Source: Pythium myriotylum
Lineage: Eukaryota; Oomycota; Peronosporomycetes; Pythiales; Pythiaceae
Assembly: GCA_023091665.1 (NCBI GenBank)
Contig: JALJCQ010000025.1
Span: 372,001-436,000, forward strand
Length of the DNA stretch: 64,000 nucleotides
Direction: 5' to 3'
Shown here one piece after another: positions 1 through 7,744 of this stretch (positions are counted from its first letter, which is position 1; every line of letters begins with the position of its first letter). The translations under genes were made by a program, and so were the position numbers. The notes below the pieces were generated by a model. The model made no database searches. It saw nothing but the letters and a program-made list of their open reading frames with translations, and was not told where the DNA came from.

Positions 1-645
1 TCCTGGGGCGAGATCCTTCTAGGCGGCGAGGCAGGCTTTCTTGCGTGCGATGAAAACCACGAGTACAACTTCTTCAAAGGTCTGGACAAACGATACCGAG
101 CCGAGGGCATCTCGGAGGCAGACATCGCCAAACTCAAGATCTGGTCGTCCGACTATCCGAACTACCATCCGACTTGCGGTTACTGGGTCCTTCCGTCGTC
201 GCGGTTTGTCATCCAGAACGACGACCACGATCAACAGGCGCCAGGCTCATCATCGCGCGAAATGGGCGACAAAGGATCCGTTCTCATCCGCGAGAAGAAC
301 GTCGCCAAGCACCGTCAGTTCGAGACGCAGCTCTTTAGCCGTACCGACGGCGACTGGAAGATCAAGGTCGTGCTGAGCTCGTACACGTTCGGCACGAACG
401 GCGCCACGGGCTTCCCCGACGGGTTCTCGACCTGCGGCGGCTCGACGGGCTTCCAGTGCGACATTAGCATGCCCTTCGAGAAAGCCTTCCGCGCTGGTTC
501 CTGCGGCTACACGGTCGAGAACTTCGCGAGCGGTAAGTACACACGCGTTCACCGCGACCTGGCCATCGTGAACGCCATGCGGACGTGGCTTGGTGGACTC
601 GGCACTGTCTCGGCCCGGGACGTCGGGATCACCGGGAACTGCTGA
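1..645 (+). CDS. Alpha-amylase (GH13), C-terminal part, cut by left edge
   Basis: The frame is open from base 1 to a stop at 643-645 and gives the last 214 residues of a secreted GH13 amylase. It begins inside the catalytic barrel: the general-acid glutamate (motif SWGEI) is at bases 10-12, and the fourth conserved region NDDHDQQ, with its catalytic aspartate, is at bases 217-237. The ending YTRVHRDLAIVNAMRTW is a typical GH13 C-domain signature. It is the mirror copy of the complete gene on the minus strand at 4439-6685. Every reading frame that could be compared across this stretch is identical in the two copies, so the DNA is identical or nearly so. The N-terminal half, including any starch-binding module, lies outside the window, so whether this copy is whole cannot be judged. 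Confidence 0.9.
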   Translation, partial: SWGEILLGGEAGFLACDENHEYNFFKGLDKRYRAEGISEADIAKLKIWSSDYPNYHPTCGYWVLPSSRFVIQNDDHDQQAPGSSSREMGDKGSVLIREKNVAKHRQFETQLFSRTDGDWKIKVVLSSYTFGTNGATGFPDGFSTCGGSTGFQCDISMPFEKAFRAGSCGYTVENFASGKYTRVHRDLAIVNAMRTWLGGLGTVSARDVGITGNC

Positions 646-923
646 CCTTGAAGCGTCAACTTCGGTTGCGCCATTGTCCATGGGTAAATCCAGAATTGAT
701 TGGTTGGTTTAAGGCGTACTGTCTACGAGGCTCCGCGTCCATTGGCTGTGCAAGGGCGTTAAGAGAGCGTAATTCCCCCACCGAGACGGTCTCATCTAGA
801 TGGGCTCGCTTATGTCCTTCGGTGATCAGCAACCGTTGAGATCGTTATCAGATCGCGTCCACGGAGCTCCCTCCCACTCTTCTCACAGGCCTCCCACACC
901 GGTCGCGCTGCGTCTCGAAAGCG

Positions 924-935
924 CTCACATTTGCG
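924..935 (+). promoter_or_regulatory. Initiator-like element of subtilisin copy 1
   Basis: The sequence CTCACATTTGCG sits about 35 bases before the ATG at 967. It resembles the CATT/CAWTTT core of the known oomycete initiator (consensus GCTCATTYYNCAWTTT). The same element is present in mirror image at 4149-4160 for copy 2. Its position supports translation from 967 rather than from the in-frame ATG at 931. Confidence 0.45.
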
Positions 936-966
936 CATTCTCTTTCTTCGACTCACTCGCCACATC

Positions 967-2418
967 ATGAAGATCCTGGCCGTGCTCCTCCTCGCCGCGT
1001 CGGCTCTTGCGTCGGCCTCAAGTGCGCCACTACCGACTGTGCACCGCGACGTGCGTCGCCGCCTCGCACAGTCCGACACCGTCGACATCGTCGTGGAGAT
1101 GCGCGGATCGTCCTCGCGACGTCTGCTCGAGTCGGCTGAGAGCCTCGAGTTCGAGTCGCGCACCAAGAAGATCGAGTTCGTGGTCGACTCGCTCAAGTCC
1201 GTGGCCACGGAGAGCCAGCGTGACATCGACGCGTTGCTCGCGCATGAGTCGGCCACGTCGACGCCTCTGTTCGCTTCTCAGTACCAGTCGTGGTCGCGCA
1301 ATGCTCGCTACTTCACCGGCGCGACTCTCGAGCTCGTCGAGAAGCTCGCGACGCTGTCGAGTGTTGCTACGATCCGCGAGGCCGAAGTCGGGTCCGTTGA
1401 AAACATTGAGAGCGTTCAGGCCGACGCTGCGAGTCTCCACACCAAGGGATCGATTGAGTGGGGCATTGCGCGTGTCCAAGCCCCAGAGGCCTGGGCGGCA
1501 GGAATCACCGGCGAGGGCGTCGTGGTCGGAGACCTGGATACTGGTGCTCGCTACACCCACGAGCTGCTTCGCGACTCGATGCGCAGTGACTACAACTGGT
1601 ACGACCCAGTCAACAAGACGGCTGTGCCGTACGATCCAGATAGCCACGGTACTCACACGCTTGGCACGATCGTCGGTGCCGACGGCATCGGCGTCGCTCC
1701 GGGAAGCAAGTGGATCGCTTGCTTGGGCTGCCCATATGGAAAATGCCCCGAGGCCACGGTCATCGCTTGTGGCGAGTGGTTTGTGTGCCCCACAGACCCG
1801 CAGGGCAACAACCGCGACTGCTCCAAGGCGCCGCACGTGATCAACAACTCGTGGGGCGGCAACCCGGCGAGCAAGACCTACGTGCCCATGGTCGCGGCTT
1901 GGCACGCTGCTGGTATCATCCCGATCTTCGCCGCCGGTAACAGTGGCCCCTACTGCAACACGGTGAAATCACCTGCCAACTTTGCCAATGTCATCGCTGT
2001 CGGCTCTACGACCATCGACAACACACTTTCGGCGTTCAGCTGCAAGGGCCCGAACGGCTTTCAGACTGATATCATCAAGCCCGACATCTCGGCGCCCGGC
2101 CAGGAAGTCGTCTCGACCAGCAACAGCTCGGACACCGAGTACCGTTTGATGTCCGGCACGAGCATGGCTACGCCCCACGTGACTGGCGTGGTCGCACTGC
2201 TGCTCAGCCAGAACAAGACGCTCGGCTACGACGGCGTGCGTGCGCTGCTGACCTCGACGACGCTGCACGACGTGCTTAAGCCCAACTTGCTGGAGACGCC
2301 GGTCGGGTGGTACACGGGTGTGTGTGGCAACACGACGGACAACGACTGGCCCAACAACCAGTACGGCTACGGCCTCGTCAACGCGCTCAAGGCCACGCAG
2401 GCCGCCAAGACGATCTAA
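967..2418 (+). CDS. Secreted subtilisin-like serine protease (S8), copy 1
   Basis: This is a 483-residue preproprotein. Residues 1-20 form a signal peptide (MKILAVLLLAASALASASSA). A propeptide of about 140 residues follows, then the peptidase domain from about residue 165. The catalytic triad is visible: Asp191 in GDLDTG, His227 in HGTH and Ser399 in SGTSMATPH, with the oxyanion Asn325 in AAGNSGP. The start was placed at 967 because an in-frame upstream ATG at 931 would bury the signal peptide, and the third paralog at 13394 starts at exactly the matching codon. The protein is predicted to be secreted and to degrade host or environmental protein. It is a convergent neighbour of its inverted copy at 2666-4117, with 247 bases between the stop codons. 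It differs from copy 2 at twelve residues by my count, all between about residues 225 and 437. Confidence 0.93.
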   Translation: MKILAVLLLAASALASASSAPLPTVHRDVRRRLAQSDTVDIVVEMRGSSSRRLLESAESLEFESRTKKIEFVVDSLKSVATESQRDIDALLAHESATSTPLFASQYQSWSRNARYFTGATLELVEKLATLSSVATIREAEVGSVENIESVQADAASLHTKGSIEWGIARVQAPEAWAAGITGEGVVVGDLDTGARYTHELLRDSMRSDYNWYDPVNKTAVPYDPDSHGTHTLGTIVGADGIGVAPGSKWIACLGCPYGKCPEATVIACGEWFVCPTDPQGNNRDCSKAPHVINNSWGGNPASKTYVPMVAAWHAAGIIPIFAAGNSGPYCNTVKSPANFANVIAVGSTTIDNTLSAFSCKGPNGFQTDIIKPDISAPGQEVVSTSNSSDTEYRLMSGTSMATPHVTGVVALLLSQNKTLGYDGVRALLTSTTLHDVLKPNLLETPVGWYTGVCGNTTDNDWPNNQYGYGLVNALKATQAAKTI

Positions 2419-2475
2419 GCGAGGATCTCGAGTAGTAATTAGTTCGCAATAAGTAAAGAAGAAATGCTGACGATT

Positions 2476-2608
2476 AGAACTGTGTTGGATTCTTTTCGCT
2501 CAAATTGCTTCTCAACCGCCAAGAGAATACTTGCAACCCGAGGAAGCAATGCTTAGCCATTTCCCACCGTGATCCATTTTGGCGACACTCTGCTCGGTCT
2601 GATGGTTC
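2476..2608. other. Unique spacer at the centre of the palindrome
   Basis: These 133 bases separate the two arms and the two convergent subtilisin 3' ends. I see no ORF and no long internal inverted repeat. Both subtilisins may terminate transcription in or near here. Confidence 0.8.
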
Positions 2609-5083
2609 AATCGTCAGCAATTCTTCTTTACTTATTGCGAACTAATTACTACTCGAGATCCTCGCTTAGATCGTCTTGGCGGCCTGCGTGGCCTTGAGCG
2701 CGTTGACGAGGCCGTAGCCGTACTGGTTGTTGGGCCAGTCGTTGTCCGTCGTGTTGCCACACACACCCGTGTACCACCCGACCGGCGTCTCCAGCAAGTT
2801 GGGCTTAAGCACGTCGCGCAGCGTCGTCGAGGTCAGCAGCGCACGCACGCCGTCGTAGCCGAGCGTCTTGTTCTGGCTGAGCAGCAGTGCGACCACGCCA
2901 GTCACGTGGGGCGTAGCCATGCTCGTGCCGGACATCAAACGGTACTCGGTGTCCGAGCTGTTGCTGGTCGAGACGACTTCCTGGCCGGGCGCCGAGATGT
3001 CAGGCTTGATGATATCAGTCTGAAAGCCGTTCGGGCCCTTGCAGCTGAACGCCGAAAGTGTGTTGTTGATGGTCGTGGAGCCAACCGCGATGACATTGGC
3101 GAAGTTGCCGGGTGATCTCGCCGTGTTGCAGTAGGGGCCACTGTTACCGGCGGCGAAGATCGGGATGATACCAGCAGCGTGCCAGGTCGCGACCATGGGC
3201 ACGTAGGTCTTGCTCGCCGGGTTGCCACTCCACGAGTTGTTGATCACGTGCGGCGCCTTGGAGCAGTCGCGGTTGTTGCCCTGCGGGTCCGTGGGGCACA
3301 CGAACCACTCGCCGCAAGCGACGACCGTGGCCTCCGGGCATCCTCCATTCGGGCAGCCCAAGCAGGCGATCCACTTGCTTCCCGGGGCGACACCAATGCC
3401 GTCGGCACCGACGATAGTACCGAGCGTGTGAGTACCGTGACCGTGCGGGTCGTACGGCACAGCGGTCTTGTTGACTGGGTCGTACCAGTTGTAGTCACTG
3501 CGCATCGAGTCGCGAAGCAGCTCGTGGGTGTAGCGAGCACCAGTATCCAGGTCTCCGACCACGACGCCCTCGCCGGTGATTCCTGCCGCCCAGGCCTCTG
3601 GGGCTTGGACACGCGCAATGCCCCACTCAATCGATCCCTTGGTGTGGAGACTCGCAGCGTCGGCCTGAACGCTCTCAATGTTTTCAACGGACCCGACTTC
3701 GGCCTCGCGGATCGTAGCAACACTCGACAGCGTCGCGAGCTTCTCGACGAGCTCGAGAGTCGCGCCGGTGAAGTAGCGAGCATTGCGCGACCACGACTGG
3801 TACTGAGAAGCGAACAGAGGCGTCGACGTGGCCGACTCATGCGCGAGCAACGCGTCGATGTCACGCTGGCTCTCCGTGGCCACGGACTTGAGCGAGTCGA
3901 CCACGAACTCGATCTTCTTGGTGCGCGACTCGAACTCGAGGCTCTCAGCCGACTCGAGCAGACGTCGCGAGGACGATCCGCGCATCTCCACGACGATGTC
4001 GACGGTGTCGGACTGTGCGAGGCGGCGACGCACGTCGCGGTGCACAGTCGGTAGTGGCGCACTTGAGGCCGACGCAAGAGCCGACGCGGCGAGGAGGAGC
4101 ACGGCCAGGATCTTCATGATGTGGCGAGTGAGTCGAAGAAAGAGAATGCGCAAATGTGAGCGCTTTCGAGACGCAGCGCGACCGGTGTGGGAGGCCTGTG
4201 AGAAGAGTGGGAGGGAGCTCCGTGGACGCGATCTGATAACGATCTCAACGGTTGCTGATCACCGAAGGACATAAGCGAGCCCATCTAGATGAGACCGTCT
4301 CGGTGGGGGAATTACGCTCTCTTAACGCCCTTGCACAGCCAATGGACGCGGAGCCTCGTAGACAGTACGCCTTAAACCAACCAATCAATTCTGGATTTAC
4401 CCATGGACAATGGCGCAACCGAAGTTGACGCTTCAAGGTCAGCAGTTCCCGGTGATCCCGACGTCCCGGGCCGAGACAGTGCCGAGTCCACCAAGCCACG
4501 TCCGCATGGCGTTCACGATGGCCAGGTCGCGGTGAACGCGTGTGTACTTACCGCTCGCGAAGTTCTCGACCGTGTAGCCGCAGGAACCAGCGCGGAAGGC
4601 TTTCTCGAAGGGCATGCTAATGTCGCACTGGAAGCCCGTCGAGCCGCCGCAGGTCGAGAACCCGTCGGGGAAGCCCGTGGCGCCGTTCGTGCCGAACGTG
4701 TACGAGCTCAGCACGACCTTGATCTTCCAGTCGCCGTCGGTACGGCTAAAGAGCTGCGTCTCGAACTGACGGTGCTTGGCGACGTTCTTCTCGCGGATGA
4801 GAACGGATCCTTTGTCGCCCATTTCGCGCGATGATGAGCCTGGCGCCTGTTGATCGTGGTCGTCGTTCTGGATGACAAACCGCGACGACGGAAGGACCCA
4901 GTAACCGCAAGTCGGATGGTAGTTCGGATAGTCGGACGACCAGATCTTGAGTTTGGCGATGTCTGCCTCCGAGATGCCCTCGGCTCGGTATCGTTTGTCC
5001 AGACCTTTGAAGAAGTTGTACTCGTGGTTTTCATCGCACGCAAGAAAGCCTGCCTCGCCGCCTAGAAGGATCTCGCCCCAGGA
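2609..5083 (-). repeat. Right arm of large inverted repeat (palindrome)
   Basis: This is the reverse complement of 1-2475. It carries subtilisin copy 2 and the 3' third of the complete amylase gene, which continues past 5083 to 6685. The partner of that continuation would lie left of the window, so the outer end of the palindrome is unknown. Confidence 0.95.
2666..4117 (-). CDS. Secreted subtilisin-like serine protease (S8), copy 2
   Basis: This is the inverted copy of the gene at 967-2418: 483 residues with the same signal peptide and intact Asp191, His227, Asn325 and Ser399. Its N-terminal 220 residues are identical to copy 1. The differences fall in the central catalytic part, for example YDPHGHGTH here against YDPDSHGTH in copy 1, and GCPNGGCPEA against GCPYGKCPEA. 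Several of these variants, such as HGHGTH and GCPNG, are shared with the third paralog at 13394-14869. This fits a gene-conversion tract from a copy-3-like donor. There is no frameshift or stop, so it is probably functional. Confidence 0.93.
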   Translation of the reverse strand: MKILAVLLLAASALASASSAPLPTVHRDVRRRLAQSDTVDIVVEMRGSSSRRLLESAESLEFESRTKKIEFVVDSLKSVATESQRDIDALLAHESATSTPLFASQYQSWSRNARYFTGATLELVEKLATLSSVATIREAEVGSVENIESVQADAASLHTKGSIEWGIARVQAPEAWAAGITGEGVVVGDLDTGARYTHELLRDSMRSDYNWYDPVNKTAVPYDPHGHGTHTLGTIVGADGIGVAPGSKWIACLGCPNGGCPEATVVACGEWFVCPTDPQGNNRDCSKAPHVINNSWSGNPASKTYVPMVATWHAAGIIPIFAAGNSGPYCNTARSPGNFANVIAVGSTTINNTLSAFSCKGPNGFQTDIIKPDISAPGQEVVSTSNSSDTEYRLMSGTSMATPHVTGVVALLLSQNKTLGYDGVRALLTSTTLRDVLKPNLLETPVGWYTGVCGNTTDNDWPNNQYGYGLVNALKATQAAKTI

Positions 5084-6685
5084 GATGAAGTCGGATGGCA
5101 GTGAGCCGCCCATGTACTTGTTGAAGAGACCGAAGATCGCGGCAACATCCGCAGGGTGGATGTGCTTGATGGCGTCGATGCGGAACCCACTAAAGCCAAT
5201 TCCCAGCAAATCGACGAAGTACTGTGCGATACGTTCACGCACGTAGGTCTTGCCAGTGTCCAGATCCGAAAGACCAACGAGCCAGCCATTGGCGAGTTGG
5301 TACGTGTCCGACCACGACGAGATGCCTCGCTCACAGTGGAAGTCAGAAGGTCCAAATGGAACCGCCGGGAACTCGAGCGTCGGCTGCTGCGCCGTAAACT
5401 TGTTGTACTGGTACTGGAAGTTGCGCGTGTAGTATGGCGATCCCTTGGCGCTCGAGTGGGGCCCCCATGTCGAACAGGACGACCCTGACGACCGGCGGTG
5501 CGTTGGATTGTGGTCGTACCCACCTGCAGCCATGTGGTTCACGACTGCGTCAGCGTAGATGCGGACTCCGTTCTGGCGGCAAGTCTGGATCATCGACCGC
5601 AGCTCATCTCGAGACCCGAGACGCGAGAAGAGCCGGTAGCTCACGGGCTGGTAGATGAGGTACCACGGGTTCCGTTGACCGTCCTTTGTCCACACATCCG
5701 AGAGCACGCTCTCTTGTGGTGGGTTGATCTTCACGCCCATGTACCCGGCTTTACCCAAAAAGTCAACGCATTCGGCTTCAATGTCTCGGTATGGCCAGCC
5801 GAAGAGGTCCACAATAGCCCCTCGTTGGCCTCCTTCCATCGAAGACGGCTGGTTCACAGCTGCGTTCTGCCAGACAAAGTTCACCGGATCGAGCGCGAGT
5901 GTCCACGTTTCACTTGCACCGGAGGGCGAGCACCTAATGACGATTCGAAGTGCCGAGGTCAGCGTCGAGTCGACTGTCTTGGTCGCAGAAGACGTCGGTG
6001 CTGCGTCGTTAAAGATGTACACACAAGTAGCAGCGGCACGCAAGTATGTGCGAACATCGACCGTGGCAGATCTGCGATCGGCCGCGTACACGACGTGCGC
6101 GTATCCCTGGAGCGAGCGGAAGTCCTGGTACTCCGTAGTCCAAGATGACGAGTTACGTGGTGGCGTCTGCCAGCGGCGGCTCTCAGTAGATGACGGATAA
6201 CTGAGACCAGAGCATGAGTCAGGGAACGTGTCGCACCCTGAGAGATCTGGTGGCACCACTGGACTAGGCGTCGCCGGCGTCGGGGCGACGGGAGAAGGTG
6301 CAGTCGTCGGAGCCGGCGCTGAGGCGACTCCACCGACCGAGTAGGTTCCAGCGGCCGTGACCTTGTAGTTGGCGTTCTTGTTGTTGTCCCAAACACCGTT
6401 GCCGTCGTTGAACACAAACTCAAGGGTCGTCGCAGACGATGGCAGGTCGTACACGAACCACCCGGACGACGATGGGAAGGCGACTTGGTCGTTACTCTTG
6501 GCCATTACCACGCCCGGCACAGCCGTCCAGGAGCCACCGTTGATAGCGAAGTGGATGCGAGGTGCAGTCCAGGACGTCTTGTAGTACATGTGGATGCCTG
6601 TCCCGTCGTTGGGCTTGTACAGCGTCTGGGCATCGACGGCGAACACCGCAAGAGCGATCCATAGTGAGAATCCGAGGACTCCCAT
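4439..6685 (-). CDS. Secreted alpha-amylase (GH13) with N-terminal starch-binding module
   Basis: The protein has 748 residues. A signal peptide (MGVLGFSLWIALAVFAVDA) is followed by a module of about 95 residues beginning QTLYKPNDGTGIHMYYK, with the W/N/D-rich pattern of a CBM25-type starch-binding domain. Next come a Pro/Thr/Ala linker, a region of about 110 residues I do not recognise, and the GH13 barrel. Visible GH13 motifs are DAVVNH (about residue 378), GFRIDAIKH with nucleophile Asp504, SWGEI with acid Glu538, and NDDHD with Asp611. It should hydrolyse alpha-1,4-glucans outside the cell. The ATG at 6685 was chosen because it opens the signal peptide; the frame stays open 46 codons further upstream. 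The last 215 codons lie inside the inverted repeat. Confidence 0.9.
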   Translation of the reverse strand: MGVLGFSLWIALAVFAVDAQTLYKPNDGTGIHMYYKTSWTAPRIHFAINGGSWTAVPGVVMAKSNDQVAFPSSSGWFVYDLPSSATTLEFVFNDGNGVWDNNKNANYKVTAAGTYSVGGVASAPAPTTAPSPVAPTPATPSPVVPPDLSGCDTFPDSCSGLSYPSSTESRRWQTPPRNSSSWTTEYQDFRSLQGYAHVVYAADRRSATVDVRTYLRAAATCVYIFNDAAPTSSATKTVDSTLTSALRIVIRCSPSGASETWTLALDPVNFVWQNAAVNQPSSMEGGQRGAIVDLFGWPYRDIEAECVDFLGKAGYMGVKINPPQESVLSDVWTKDGQRNPWYLIYQPVSYRLFSRLGSRDELRSMIQTCRQNGVRIYADAVVNHMAAGGYDHNPTHRRSSGSSCSTWGPHSSAKGSPYYTRNFQYQYNKFTAQQPTLEFPAVPFGPSDFHCERGISSWSDTYQLANGWLVGLSDLDTGKTYVRERIAQYFVDLLGIGFSGFRIDAIKHIHPADVAAIFGLFNKYMGGSLPSDFISWGEILLGGEAGFLACDENHEYNFFKGLDKRYRAEGISEADIAKLKIWSSDYPNYHPTCGYWVLPSSRFVIQNDDHDQQAPGSSSREMGDKGSVLIREKNVAKHRQFETQLFSRTDGDWKIKVVLSSYTFGTNGATGFPDGFSTCGGSTGFQCDISMPFEKAFRAGSCGYTVENFASGKYTRVHRDLAIVNAMRTWLGGLGTVSARDVGITGNC

Positions 6686-6824
6686 GGGTGTGGAGAGAAG
6701 CTTTGGTCTTGAGCTGGCGAATTGCAGACTGAGGAATTGTCGAGTGGCAGGCGCGGCTCTAAGGAGCAGCTGACTGTGGGTGGCGCTGGTCGATGTTGTG
6801 GCTGCTTCGCGAGGATTAGTCACT

Positions 6825-7268
6825 GATTATGTGGGTGGAATTCGCCGCCCGACTGGCTGGTCAATGAGCTCAGCTTCAACTACCGAAATCAGGTGATACC
6901 AAGGCTCTTATACTCAAATCAAGGTAGTCGCGTTCACGAAAATCATACAGAAGACGTGCTGAGACCACCGTTTTCTGCTACGTGAGACTTTCTATGTGCA
7001 ATGAGCGACTGCAACCAGCTGCTTCCTACTGCGATCCAGAAATCAAGCTTCCGTTGCTTGAACACTTCAATCGTGACGTGAACTTCATGCGCAACATTAG
7101 GACGCTTGGCAAGTTCACTTGTACACAGATTGGCGACGTGGCAGAATCGGTCTGTGTACGAGTGAATTTGGAACTTCCGTGACAGATTTATGAGCAGCTA
7201 GGAAAAGTATGGAGAGAGGACAACGCCACTGGATTTTTTCTTGAGCACACCATTAGAGGACTCAGCGT
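6825..7268 (+). repeat. Direct repeat copy 1 flanking the CRN block
   Basis: This is repeated in the same orientation at 9698-10092. The two copies begin with gattatgtggg and end with aggactcagcgt. This copy has about 20 extra bases near 6840-6870, and near 7150 an altered stretch with about 20 extra bases. The plus strand has a short open frame containing LEHFNRDVNFMRNIRTLGKF that I cannot assign to a family. It is intact in copy 2 and broken by stops here. Confidence 0.85.
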
Positions 7269-7278
7269 CGGCGCAGCT

Positions 7279-7311
7279 GCTCAGGTGCTTGTGGACCACA
7301 AGCACCTGAGC
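7279..7311. repeat. Perfect 16-bp-arm hairpin
   Basis: The arms GCTCAGGTGCTTGTGG and CCACAAGCACCTGAGC flank a single central A, making an almost continuous palindrome. It lies 10 bases after the direct repeat and about 430 bases before the CRN start codon. Confidence 0.9.
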
Positions 7312-7584
7312 CATCACTATGTGGTGGCTGTGGACTGAAGGGAGATGCAGCTTGTATCTCCATTGCTCGTTTCCTTTTGAGGGAGGACGGCGGTATTGCC
7401 CCTTCTCCGCGTGTCCTGCGTGCCTTGTGTTCTGTTGTTGAAGCGGTCCTTCCTTTTCAAGAAATCCCGAATGTGATGTCTTGGGAAAGAAATCTCTGTT
7501 TGATCAAAGTTGTGGCCCTTTGCCATGCTATTTTTTTCGTCATGGTGGATCATTTTCAGTCAATCAATGTGTCGTCAGTCAAAA

Positions 7585-7660
7585 AGTTCCAGCAAGAAAA
7601 ACATTCTATGTTTTTCTTGTTGGAACTTGTTGCAGAGAGAATATTATTCTCTCTACAACA
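7585..7660. repeat. Two abutting hairpins upstream of the CRN pseudogene
   Basis: The first hairpin, 7585-7627, has 19-bp arms (one G-T wobble) around the loop TTCTA. The second, 7628-7660, has 15-bp arms with one mismatch around ATT, centred on AGAGAGAATATTATTCTCTCT. They lie back to back with no spacer. Together with the one at 7279 they make three strong hairpins in under 400 bases. Confidence 0.9.
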
Positions 7661-7744
7661 GCGAGGGTTGAGTACCCCTTCGATTTCCCAGTGGTTTGAT
7701 CTGATCAGAGAAAATGCGCTGCATTGTGTGGATTCAGTCGAGAA

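Larger units (their letters stand above)
1..2475 (+). repeat. Left arm of large inverted repeat (palindrome)
   Basis: Position x pairs with position 5084-x on the other strand. The arm starts at or before base 1 and its inner end is at 2475, where the match stops after the bases gacgatt. It carries the amylase 3' end, the region between the genes, and a whole subtilisin gene. Bases 1 to about 1620 appear identical to the partner. About 1620-2270 shows scattered substitutions. About 2270-2475 is again nearly identical. Confidence 0.95.

Noticed and set aside
534..540. GTAAGT in the amylase 3' region as a splice donor
   Set aside because: The frame through it encodes YTRVHRDLAIVNAMRTW, a normal GH13 ending, so the region is exon.
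931..966. Upstream ATG for subtilisin copy 1
   Set aside because: It would place 12 extra residues before a clear signal peptide, and copy 3 starts at the later codon.
1007..1905. Long arginine/serine-rich frames on both strands over the subtilisins
   Set aside because: They overlap conserved protease coding sequence in other frames and arise from GC-rich third positions.
1..5083. Palindrome as an assembly or amplification fold-back artefact
   Set aside because: The two arms differ at clustered sites in the subtilisin catalytic half and some variants match a third copy; a fold-back would give identical arms. Not fully excluded without long reads.
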